This document shows positions 1 through 5,803 of a DNA stretch of 9,768 nt, one piece after another; the stretch's first letter is position 1; every line of letters starts with the position of its first letter. The DNA is from an uncultured Bacilli bacterium (GTDB lineage: Bacteria > Bacillota_I > Bacilli_A > RF39 > UBA660). Under the pieces are notes generated by a model. That model ran no database searches. It was given only the letters and a program-made list of their open reading frames with translations, and was not told where the DNA came from. The stretch covers positions 1-9,768 of the forward strand of contig CAKONT010000032.1 in the NCBI GenBank assembly GCA_934097255.1, written 5' to 3'. The position numbers and the translations under genes are program-made.

Positions 1-296
1 CGCTAGATGCAATAACTCCTCCGATGAGTTTAGAGCAACCAATCTATAATGATGGCGGAGATACAATTTATTTATATGATCAAATAGAAGATAAAAAGGT
101 AAATAATTCACTAGAAGATCAATTATCCCTTGAAAAAGCAATCAGTAAATTGTCAGCCAGGGAACAAGAAATTTTAGAAAAAAGATATATCATAGGTAAA
201 ACACAAATGGAAATAGCAGAAGAAATAGGTATTTCTCAAGCCCAGATATCGAGACTTGAAAAAAATGCTTTAACGAGAGTAAGAAAACAGTTGTAA
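1..296 (+). CDS. sigG: RNA polymerase sporulation sigma factor, SigG type, C-terminal part (5' end outside window)
   Basis: The reading frame is already open at position 3 and runs into the window, so this is the C-terminal part of a longer gene. The ATG at 24 is an internal Met, not the start. The visible part begins LDAITPP and carries PIYNDGGD, a block I recognise from SigG (forespore sigma factor) rather than SigF. It ends with sigma region 4: a helix containing LSAREQEILEKRY, then a helix-turn-helix with KTQMEIAEEIGISQAQISRL that reads the -35 element. In B. subtilis SigG directs late forespore transcription. The neighbour ylmC also lies just downstream of sigG in B. subtilis, which supports the call. 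SigF is the main alternative. SigB is less likely because of the PIYNDGGD block. Confidence 0.85.
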   Translation, partial: LDAITPPMSLEQPIYNDGGDTIYLYDQIEDKKVNNSLEDQLSLEKAISKLSAREQEILEKRYIIGKTQMEIAEEIGISQAQISRLEKNALTRVRKQL

Positions 297-342
297 TATT
301 CATATTATCATTTTAAAAAAATAATATATTATAGGTGATAGT

Positions 343-564
343 ATGCGTTTATCAGAACTTCAACATAAAGATATTGTTGATTTAGCGGGTCGAAAAATTG
401 GCAATATAATAGATGTTAAATTAGATCAAGATGGAAGGCTAATATCTTTTGTAATAGAATCTAGCAAGGGACTATTTAAAATAGGAAATAAAGATAGTGA
501 ATCTGAGATTGCTTGGGAAAAAATAGAAAAGATAGGGGAGGATGTTATTCTTGTAAAAATCTAA
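343..564 (+). CDS. ylmC: YlmC/YmxH-family PRC-barrel protein
   Basis: A 73-residue protein with the typical start of this family (MRLSELQHKDIVDLAGRKIG) followed by a beta-rich PRC-barrel: an N-terminal strand pair around GRKIGNIIDVKLD, then FVIES and an acidic end with IAWEKIEKIGEDVILV. The length is normal for the family. These small proteins are conserved in spore formers; their molecular role is not established, and PRC-barrels generally mediate protein or RNA contacts. The start at 343 is fixed by a good ribosome binding site, AGGTGAT at 333-339. It lies 46 nt after sigG and may share its transcript. In B. subtilis the gene also lies close downstream of sigG, which supports both calls. 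Confidence 0.85.
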   Translation: MRLSELQHKDIVDLAGRKIGNIIDVKLDQDGRLISFVIESSKGLFKIGNKDSESEIAWEKIEKIGEDVILVKI

Positions 565-578
565 TCCTATTTTTTTTT
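527..578 (+). terminator. Possible intrinsic terminator after ylmC
   Basis: Positions 527-537 can pair with 565-575 (core ATAGG with CCTAT, extended by A-T and two G-U pairs), followed by a run of nine T at 570-578. The loop is long (27 nt) and the stem overlaps the last codons of ylmC, so this is only a candidate. It would separate the sigG-ylmC transcript from lspA. Confidence 0.3.
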
Positions 579-587
579 GAAAATTTG

Positions 588-596
588 TGCTAAAAT
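588..596 (+). promoter_or_regulatory. Possible extended -10 promoter for lspA
   Basis: TGCTAAAAT fits an extended -10 element (TGn plus TAAAAT). No good -35 is seen 16-18 bases upstream, where a T-run lies. A start about 7 bases downstream would fall at the ribosome binding site of lspA, giving a very short leader. Weak on its own, but it follows a possible terminator. Confidence 0.3.
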
Positions 597-621
597 AAAA
601 AAGAAAGGGAAAAAGTTATTT

Positions 622-1098
622 ATGAAGAAAAAATATTTTGTATATATTTTAGCGTTATTTTTTTTATCAATAGATTTATTTAGTAAAAGTATAATTGTAA
701 GTAATGGTAGACTTATGTATAGACTTACTGTTATAAAGAATTTTTTCTATATTAATTATGTCAAAAATACCGGAGCTGCTTTTAGTATTTTAAAAGGATA
801 TACATATATTTTTATAATCCTTGCTATAATAGCTTCCTTTTATATATGTAAATTTTGTATAAGTGATGACAATAAAAATATAGAAATATTTGGATATTCA
901 CTTCTTCTTTCTGGAATAATTGGTAATTTATGTGATAGATTATTTCGTGGTTATGTTATTGATTTTTTAAGTTTTAAAATATTTAATTATTATTTTCCAA
1001 TTTTTAATTTTGCGGATATATTTATTGTCGTCGGTGCAATATTAATAATTATTGATCTTATTTGGGGGAAAAGAAATGAAGTTAGAAGTAAAAAATGA
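622..1098 (+). CDS. lspA: Lipoprotein signal peptidase (signal peptidase II)
   Basis: LspA is an inner-membrane aspartyl protease that removes the signal peptide of prolipoproteins after diacylglyceryl transfer to the lipobox cysteine. The 158-residue product has the normal length and four hydrophobic membrane segments (about residues 5-20, 60-78, 90-103 and 132-147). Family motifs are in order: DLFSK (18-22), NTGAAF (49-54), GNLCDR with catalytic D105 (101-106) and FNFAD with catalytic D132 (128-132). The ATG at 622 is preferred over an in-frame TTG at 577: it has AAAGGG upstream (604-609) and gives the usual MKKK start, while the TTG follows a T-run with no ribosome binding site. The 3' end overlaps rluD by 23 nt, so the two are translationally linked, as in the B. 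subtilis lspA-ylyB pair. Confidence 0.95.
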   Translation: MKKKYFVYILALFFLSIDLFSKSIIVSNGRLMYRLTVIKNFFYINYVKNTGAAFSILKGYTYIFIILAIIASFYICKFCISDDNKNIEIFGYSLLLSGIIGNLCDRLFRGYVIDFLSFKIFNYYFPIFNFADIFIVVGAILIIIDLIWGKRNEVRSKK

Positions 1099-1966
1099 TT
1101 TTGATATAAGATTAGACTTATTTTTGTCTAAGAATACAAACCTTTCAAGAAGTAAAATACAAAAACTTCTTACAGATGATTTAATACTTGTAAATGAAAG
1201 AATAGAAAAAGCAAGTTATAAAGTAAAAGAAAATGATGTTATTGAAATTATTTCATTTGCGGAAGAAAATACTGATATTGTTCCTGAAAAAATGGATTTA
1301 GATATTGTTTATGAAGATCAATATTTAGTAATTGTAAATAAACCAAGTGGCGTAGTTGTTCATCCTGCTGTTGGTAATTATAGTCATACATTAGTAAATG
1401 GATTAATATATCATTTTTCTTCATTAAGCAATAAAGATACACCTCGTCCTGGAATTGTTCATCGTCTAGATAAAGATACAAGTGGTTTATTAATTGTTGC
1501 TAAAAATGATTTTGTCCATGAAAAATTATCTGACATGTTTAAAACAAAAAAAATAGAAAAAAAATATCTTGCTTTAGTTTGGGGTGTTTTAAAGCATGAA
1601 AAAGGAACAATTGATGCTCCAATTGGTAGAGATATTTTTAATAAACAAAAATATACAGTAACGGATATGAACAGTAAAAATGCTATTACTCATTTTAAAG
1701 TTTTAAAAAGATATAACAATGCAACACTTATAGAATGTAATTTAGAAACTGGTAGAACTCATCAAATAAGAGTTCATTTAAATTATATTGGTTATCCAAT
1801 TGTTAATGATCCGGTGTATGGAAATAGAAAAATAATAGATGAAGAATTTGGTCAAATGTTACACTCAAAAAGTTTAAGATTTGTTCATCCTATAACAAAA
1901 AAAGAAATGTATTTTGAAGTAGATGCTCCTAAAAAGTTTTATGATATATTAGAAAAATTTGAATAA
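1076..1966 (+). CDS. rluD: RluA/RluD-family 23S rRNA pseudouridine synthase
   Basis: This enzyme isomerises uridine to pseudouridine in RNA; RluD-type members modify 23S rRNA. The 296-residue protein starts with an S4 RNA-binding domain (about residues 10-60, with LDLFLSKNTNLSRSKIQKLL) and continues with the catalytic domain: YLVIVNKPSGVVVHP (83-97), the catalytic motif HRLDKDTSGLL (129-139, nucleophile D132) and the conserved LETGRTHQIRVHL (223-235). Nothing essential is missing. The ATG at 1076 has GGGGGAA just upstream and lies inside the end of lspA; an in-frame TTG at 1052 would give eight extra residues without family support. Position after lspA matches B. subtilis YlyB. The exact target uridines cannot be read from sequence, so the symbol marks the family. 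Confidence 0.92.
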   Translation: MKLEVKNDFDIRLDLFLSKNTNLSRSKIQKLLTDDLILVNERIEKASYKVKENDVIEIISFAEENTDIVPEKMDLDIVYEDQYLVIVNKPSGVVVHPAVGNYSHTLVNGLIYHFSSLSNKDTPRPGIVHRLDKDTSGLLIVAKNDFVHEKLSDMFKTKKIEKKYLALVWGVLKHEKGTIDAPIGRDIFNKQKYTVTDMNSKNAITHFKVLKRYNNATLIECNLETGRTHQIRVHLNYIGYPIVNDPVYGNRKIIDEEFGQMLHSKSLRFVHPITKKEMYFEVDAPKKFYDILEKFE

Positions 1967-1967
1967 C

Positions 1968-1993
1968 GAAGAACATTTAGTTCTTTTTTTTTT
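1968..1993 (+). terminator. Intrinsic terminator after rluD
   Basis: The stem AAGAAC (1969-1974) pairs with GTTCTT (1980-1985) around a 5-base loop ATTTA, with a G-U pair possible outside (1968/1986). A run of ten T follows (1984-1993). The stem is GC-poor, but the form is classical. It starts one base after the rluD stop codon and closes the lspA-rluD unit. Confidence 0.7.
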
Positions 1994-2026
1994 ATAACAA
2001 CGATAAAACTTATAAATTATCATTTA

Positions 2027-2054
2027 TTGAAAGGAAAAAATATGTTATTATACA
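2027..2054 (+). promoter_or_regulatory. Putative promoter of the AAA/VWA cassette
   Basis: TTGAAA (2027-2032) and TATACA (2049-2054) are separated by 16 bases and resemble SigA -35 and -10 boxes. The expected start near 2061 would leave a leader of only about 8 nt and cut into the ribosome binding site GGTGAT (2058-2063), so an upstream start is also possible. The position between a terminator and the first cassette gene supports a promoter somewhere in 1994-2060. Confidence 0.4.
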
Positions 2055-2068
2055 GATGGTGATAGTAT

Positions 2069-4003
2069 ATGAATTTAAATAACTTTACATTTTTATCGGA
2101 AAATATGTGCTTTTCTAATAATAGGTTAGATATTTTTAAAAAACGAGGAAGAAAAGCGGCAGTAACAGATTTTTCTATTCTTTTAGGAGCTTTTGTAAGT
2201 GATAATCATTATATCGATAAAAGTGATAAAACTTTAAAAGATAGAGCAGGATATTACTGGACAAGTACTGATGATCAAGATAATGATGCGTATTTTATTA
2301 ATATTGATGGACGTCATATTAGTGATGGTGTTACAAGAAGATATTGCGCTGCTCGCCCGGCAATAATTCTTTCATCAATAGATGAAGTTTCATCTAACAT
2401 AGATATAAAAACAGCAAGTGATGGAGTTTTAGAAGTAGAATATGGCTTTTATCCACAATATGCTGTTTGTGATAATATGCAAAAAGAATTAGAAGATTCT
2501 TATAAAGAAGGTCTACTTCAACTAACAGGAAATACTTTTACAGTTGATTCTAGAAAATATGATGATGATGGAAGCTTTTTTCCAAAAACGATTGATGAAT
2601 TTTCTTATAAGGGAAAAAAGTATGTAAGAGTAATTGCAAATTCATGTTTTAATGGTGATTATTTTAAGTTGTCAAATAATGAAAAATATAAAGATCAAGA
2701 TGCTGTTTGGGTAGAGGTATCACCGGTTAAATGGCTAATTGATGAAGAAACTAAAATAATGCTTAGTGACAAGTTGTTATTTTCAGGAGTACAATTTAAA
2801 AATAAAAGTGATTATAAAGGAGATTTTGAAAAAACAGATATAAAAAAATATTTAGATCAATATTTTTCAAAAGATTTAGCAAGAACAATTATCAATAGTA
2901 AAAGCCTTTCAAAAGAAGAACAAGAACTCTTAGAAAGAAAACATAATCCTTATGGATTTGATTTTAAAGATGTAAGCGAAGAAGAAATAATAAAAGGAGC
3001 TCTTTTAAGTAATGTTGCTGTATTTTTACATGGTAAAAGTGGTGAAGGCAAATCTGCTAGGGTAAAACAATTTGATCCTGATTGTGAGATAGTATATTTA
3101 AGAAATGCGACACCGGAAGTTTTAAATGGCAAGAGTGTATTTAATCAAGAAACGAAAGAGATGATTGATGTAGCTCCAACTTGGTTTAAAAGGATAACCA
3201 AAAAGTGTGGAGAGGAACCTGATAAAATTCATATAGTATTTTTTGATGAAATAACAAATGCACTTCCTTCAATTCAAGGTATGGCATTTAATATTATTTT
3301 AGATAAAGAGGTAAATGGTATTTTTAAATTGCCAGAAAATGTAAGAATAGTGGCGGCAGGTAATGACTTAAATGATTCATTAGCAGCAAATCAAATGGCG
3401 GAACCGTTATTTAATAGATTTGCTCATGTTTATATAAATACAACAACCGAAAGTTGGTTAAAGTGGGCATCAACAAAGAAAACCGATTATGAAAAGTTAG
3501 ATTACGAAAGAAAAGAAGAACATTTAACAATTCACCCAGCAATATATGCTTATATAGCTTATAGATCTTATGGTGGGTTAGATGTTCTAAGAACACCATA
3601 TAACGGAGAAAGACCAAATGCAGATCCAAGAAAATGGGAAATGGCGTCAAAAGTTTTATATGAAACAGGAAAACCAGAAATGTTAAGGGCATTAATAGAC
3701 GAAGAGTTAACAAGAGATTTTGTATCTTTTGTAAGACAAAGTGTAATTACAATAGAAGATGTTTTAAATGGAAATTATAGTGATAGTGATTTAGAAATGA
3801 ATATAGCAGAAAGGTTTGCAACAGCAGTTGGTCTTTCGAGTGTTGATGATGAAAATATGGAAGTTGTAAGAAGTTTTGTTGAAAAACTAGGAAAAGAAAT
3901 AGTAGCAACCTTTGATAGTTTATGGTCACATGGAGATGAAAAAAGACTTGAACGTATTTTTGATATTAAAATGATGAAAATAGAAGGAGGAATAAAAAAA
4001 TGA
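2069..4003 (+). CDS. MoxR/AAA_5-type ATPase with an N-terminal DUF6273-like region
   Basis: A 644-residue two-part protein. Residues about 310-560 form a complete AAA+ module of the MoxR/AAA_5 kind: Walker A GKSGEGKS (322-329), Walker B IVFFDEITNA with D393 and E394, sensor-1 N432 in VAAGND, arginine-finger candidate R450 in EPLFNRF, and PRKWEMAS (520-527) in the lid. Such ATPases hexamerise and remodel partners, typically with a VWA protein, which is encoded two genes downstream. Residues 1-275 are unusual: GYYWTSTDDQDNDAYFINID (61-80) and CAARPAI (93-99) resemble the C-terminal half of DUF6273/lectin-fold domains, while WVEVSPVKWLIDEETKIMLS (214-233) and TDIKKYLDQYF (256-266) resemble its N-terminal half. 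No signal peptide or membrane segment is seen, so it should be cytoplasmic. The ATG has GGTGAT at 2058-2063. The stop overlaps the next gene as ATGA. The ATPase call is firm; the N-terminal assignment comes from memory of the family pattern, and the substrate is unknown. Confidence 0.85.
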   Translation: MNLNNFTFLSENMCFSNNRLDIFKKRGRKAAVTDFSILLGAFVSDNHYIDKSDKTLKDRAGYYWTSTDDQDNDAYFINIDGRHISDGVTRRYCAARPAIILSSIDEVSSNIDIKTASDGVLEVEYGFYPQYAVCDNMQKELEDSYKEGLLQLTGNTFTVDSRKYDDDGSFFPKTIDEFSYKGKKYVRVIANSCFNGDYFKLSNNEKYKDQDAVWVEVSPVKWLIDEETKIMLSDKLLFSGVQFKNKSDYKGDFEKTDIKKYLDQYFSKDLARTIINSKSLSKEEQELLERKHNPYGFDFKDVSEEEIIKGALLSNVAVFLHGKSGEGKSARVKQFDPDCEIVYLRNATPEVLNGKSVFNQETKEMIDVAPTWFKRITKKCGEEPDKIHIVFFDEITNALPSIQGMAFNIILDKEVNGIFKLPENVRIVAAGNDLNDSLAANQMAEPLFNRFAHVYINTTTESWLKWASTKKTDYEKLDYERKEEHLTIHPAIYAYIAYRSYGGLDVLRTPYNGERPNADPRKWEMASKVLYETGKPEMLRALIDEELTRDFVSFVRQSVITIEDVLNGNYSDSDLEMNIAERFATAVGLSSVDDENMEVVRSFVEKLGKEIVATFDSLWSHGDEKRLERIFDIKMMKIEGGIKK

Positions 4004-4392
4004 GTAAAGATAGATTAGAAATGTTAAATGAATATATAAAAGCTAAAATATCCCCAATATTACTTGAAAATGTTTCCTCTTCAATATTTGAAAATGCAAC
4101 TATTTTAGAAGCAGATTGTAATATTAGTGAACTAAATGGACATTATGAAAATATAGATTTTATCCCGCCTTCTTGGTATGACGAATTAGTAAAAAAACAA
4201 ACAAAAATATTAGTAATAAATAACATTAATGAAATAGAAATAAAAGAACAAACAAAATTTATTGAAATATTAAAATATAAGAAAGTAAATACTTTTGATT
4301 TGCCAAAAGATTGTATTATTATTGTTACTGCAAATAATTTAAAAGAAAAGAAAATTAATGAGGAAGTATATTCATTAATGGTACATATTTAG
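4000..4392 (+). CDS. Small degenerate AAA-core protein, probable non-catalytic paralogue of the upstream ATPase
   Basis: A 130-residue protein with no named family that I recognise. By eye it aligns with the AAA core of the gene before it. EADC (37-40) matches DPDC, IPPSWYDELVKK (55-66) matches VAPTWFKRITKK, and TFDLPKDCIIIVTAN (98-112) matches IFKLPENVRIVAAGN. The alignment is ungapped across the Walker A position and again through Walker B. The nucleotide-binding residues are gone: the P-loop slot reads ENVSSSIF (23-30), the Walker B pair DE is NN (74-75), and the arginine finger slot is L126. Only the sensor-1 Asn (N112) remains. It stops where the lid would begin. The start has a strong AGGAGG (3985-3990) and an ATGA overlap with the ATPase, so the two are made together. 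I infer a structural or regulatory subunit. A decaying gene remnant is the alternative. Confidence 0.7.
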   Translation: MSKDRLEMLNEYIKAKISPILLENVSSSIFENATILEADCNISELNGHYENIDFIPPSWYDELVKKQTKILVINNINEIEIKEQTKFIEILKYKKVNTFDLPKDCIIIVTANNLKEKKINEEVYSLMVHI

Positions 4393-4402
4393 GATTAAGT
4401 TT

Positions 4403-4987
4403 ATGAATGTTGATATAGAAAAAATTAAAAGAAGATTATTAATTAAATATCCATCGTTTGGCAGCGTAATTGCTAATACAAATTTTATTGAAGAAAAAAG
4501 AATGTATTCAAATAAAATACCAACATTAGGAACAGATGGAAGTAATATTTATTATCATCCAGATGCCATAAATAGTGTTACTGAAGAAGAAAAGTTATTT
4601 TTATTTGCCCATGAAATATGTCACATTGCATTTAATCATATTTTAAGAAGAGAAGGTAAAGATAAAAAACTTTGGAATATAGCAACAGATGCTGTTATAA
4701 ATGCCCTTTTAAATAAAGATGGATTACCTTTAACAAAATATAGTATTAATATGCCGGAAGCAGTTAATTATGATGCAGAAGAATTATATAATAAATTATT
4801 GAATGAGAAAAATAAATATTTAATAGAACCAAATTCAAATGATAAAAAATCTTTGGAAGATTTTGATTATGACAATCATAATATATGGGAAAAAGAAACT
4901 TGTGAAAAGACAAAAGAAGATGATACTTTAGAAGAAAAAGTAAAGAAAATATCACAAAAGAACTTAACAGATTTAGGAGAAAAGTAA
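4403..4987 (+). CDS. DUF2201-type protein, N-terminal metallopeptidase-like half (ends at in-frame TAA)
   Basis: This 194-codon frame encodes the N-terminal putative metallopeptidase domain found in DUF2201/VWA-like proteins. The key motif is LFAHEICHIAFNH, with HEICH at residues 70-74 and H79 a further possible ligand, followed by WNIATDAVIN (91-100), where D96 is conserved in my memory of the family. The tail (about 135-194) is charged and low in complexity, as expected for the linker to the VWA-like domain. The ATG at 4403 has AGGA at 4391-4394, overlapping the stop of the preceding gene. The frame ends at TAA 4985-4987. The same frame, after a second TAA at 4994-4996, encodes the missing VWA-like domain. 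If translation stops here, the product is a truncated protein without VWA. MoxR-type ATPases are commonly encoded next to DUF2201 proteins, which fits this operon. Proteolytic activity is not demonstrated for this family as far as I know. Confidence 0.75.
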   Translation: MNVDIEKIKRRLLIKYPSFGSVIANTNFIEEKRMYSNKIPTLGTDGSNIYYHPDAINSVTEEEKLFLFAHEICHIAFNHILRREGKDKKLWNIATDAVINALLNKDGLPLTKYSINMPEAVNYDAEELYNKLLNEKNKYLIEPNSNDKKSLEDFDYDNHNIWEKETCEKTKEDDTLEEKVKKISQKNLTDLGEK

Positions 4988-5659
4988 GCTTTTTAACAAA
5001 ATAAAATAGAAAAAAAGAAACAACTCGAAAAGTTAAGAGATTCTTTAGTAAAAGAGTCCTTATCAAAAAATGAATTTGATAAAGATTATAAAAAAATATC
5101 TGATATTGGTTTTTCATCTCCATTAATTGATTGGAGGAAATTACTCAAGGAAGCATCAAAATATGATATTGATTGGTCTTATAAAAATGCACAAATTGAA
5201 AATGGTGTAGTTACGCCATATCTTGAAGAAACACCTGTTTTAGAATCAGAAATATTATTAGATGTTAGCGGTTCTATATCAGAGGTTTTATTAAGAAACT
5301 TTTTACGTGAATGTAAAAATATTCTTCAAACATCTAATGTTAAAGTCGGATTTTTTGATACAAAGTTTTATGGCTTTACTAAGATAAAAAGTTTAAATGA
5401 TATTGATAATATGAAATTTATTTTTGGCGGTGGAACTAATTTTGATATTGCAGTTAATGCTTTTTCAAAATCCGCATCAAATAAAATTATTTTTACTGAT
5501 GGGTATGCTCCAATGCCAAAAAAAGCTATGGACATAATATGGATAGTTTTTGGTGAAAGAAAAATTAATCCCTTGGGTGGTAAAGTAATATATATAGACC
5601 CTTTACAATTAAAAAAATTATATAATTTACATAATAATAACTTTGGAAAAAGTAAGTAA
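4988..5659 (+). pseudogene. VWA-like (DUF2201 C-terminal) half, cut off from its start by two in-frame TAA codons
   Basis: The frame of the upstream 4403 gene stays open from 4997 to the TAA at 5657-5659, about 220 codons. It reads through a linker (QLEKLRDSLVKE), then IDWRKLL (5126-5146), then a VWA-like domain with an intact MIDAS metal site: DVSGSIS (5261-5281), GGGTNFD (5426-5446) and FTDGY (5492-5506). No in-frame ATG, GTG or TTG occurs between 4997 and the ATG at 5411, which lies inside the VWA domain after the DxSxS motif and has no ribosome binding site, so independent expression of the whole domain is unlikely. With 4403-4987 it would form one protein of about 418 codons, including the two stop positions, a normal size for this type. 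Recent nonsense mutation, a sequencing error, or stop readthrough could explain it. Confidence 0.75.
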
Positions 5660-5686
5660 TATGTTATTAAGTTTTTAAAAATATTT

Positions 5687-5716
5687 ACATTGACAAGTTC
5701 AATGTTTTTTTCTTTT
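5687..5716 (+). terminator. Intrinsic terminator closing the AAA/VWA cassette
   Basis: The 7-bp stem ACATTGA (5687-5693) pairs perfectly with TCAATGT (5699-5705) around the loop CAAGT. Seven T follow (5705-5711), then C and four more T. It lies 28 bases after the last stop of the VWA frame and before the rhomboid promoter, so it separates the two units. Confidence 0.8.
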
Positions 5717-5751
5717 AAAATTTAATAACGTAAAAAAGAGGTGAAAAATAT

Positions 5752-5779
5752 TTCAAAAAAAATTATTTTATTGTATAAT
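5752..5779 (+). promoter_or_regulatory. Putative SigA-type promoter of the rhomboid gene
   Basis: A perfect -10 box TATAAT (5774-5779) follows TTCAAA (5752-5757, four of six consensus bases) at a 16-base spacing. The predicted start near 5786 lies just before the ribosome binding site GAGG (5791-5794) of the gene at 5804. Position between a strong terminator and a monocistronic gene supports it. Confidence 0.55.
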
Positions 5780-5803
5780 AAGCTAAGTAAGAGGTTGGTA
5801 TAA

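Noticed and set aside
301..342. AT-only inverted repeat (TATTAT/ATAATA) between sigG and ylmC as a terminator or operator.
   Set aside because: Such pairs arise by chance in sequence this AT-rich; there is no GC pair and no T-run after it.
577..621. Upstream TTG start for lspA adding 15 residues.
   Set aside because: It lies directly after a T-run without a ribosome binding site, and the ATG at 622 gives the usual length and N-terminus.
2240..2370. Lectin-fold segment as a possible target of a diversity-generating retroelement.
   Set aside because: No reverse transcriptase or template repeat is seen in the window, and the segment shows no near-duplicate copy or obvious adenine-biased variation.
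4970..5010. Programmed frameshift joining the two halves of the HExxH-VWA gene; AGGAG at 4975-4979 just before AAG TAA recalls the prfB arrangement.
   Set aside because: Neither shifted frame stays open: the -1 frame meets TAA at 5002 and the +1 frame TAG at 5007, and the downstream half is in the original frame. Two compensating shifts would be needed.
4764..5123. Minus-strand open frame of 119 codons spanning the broken linker.
   Set aside because: Its product is a Leu/Phe/Tyr-rich string typical of the reverse complement of AT-rich, Lys-rich coding DNA; no ribosome binding site or family pattern was seen.
5411..5659. A separate 82-codon gene starting at the ATG at 5411.
   Set aside because: The ATG lies inside the VWA-like domain after the DVSGSIS motif, has no ribosome binding site, and the frame upstream encodes the rest of the same domain.
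5741..5803. Possible 20-codon leader peptide (GTG at 5741 to TAA at 5801) directly before the rhomboid gene.
   Set aside because: It has no ribosome binding site of its own, it contains the likely TATAAT box of the rhomboid promoter, and the product has no recognisable feature.
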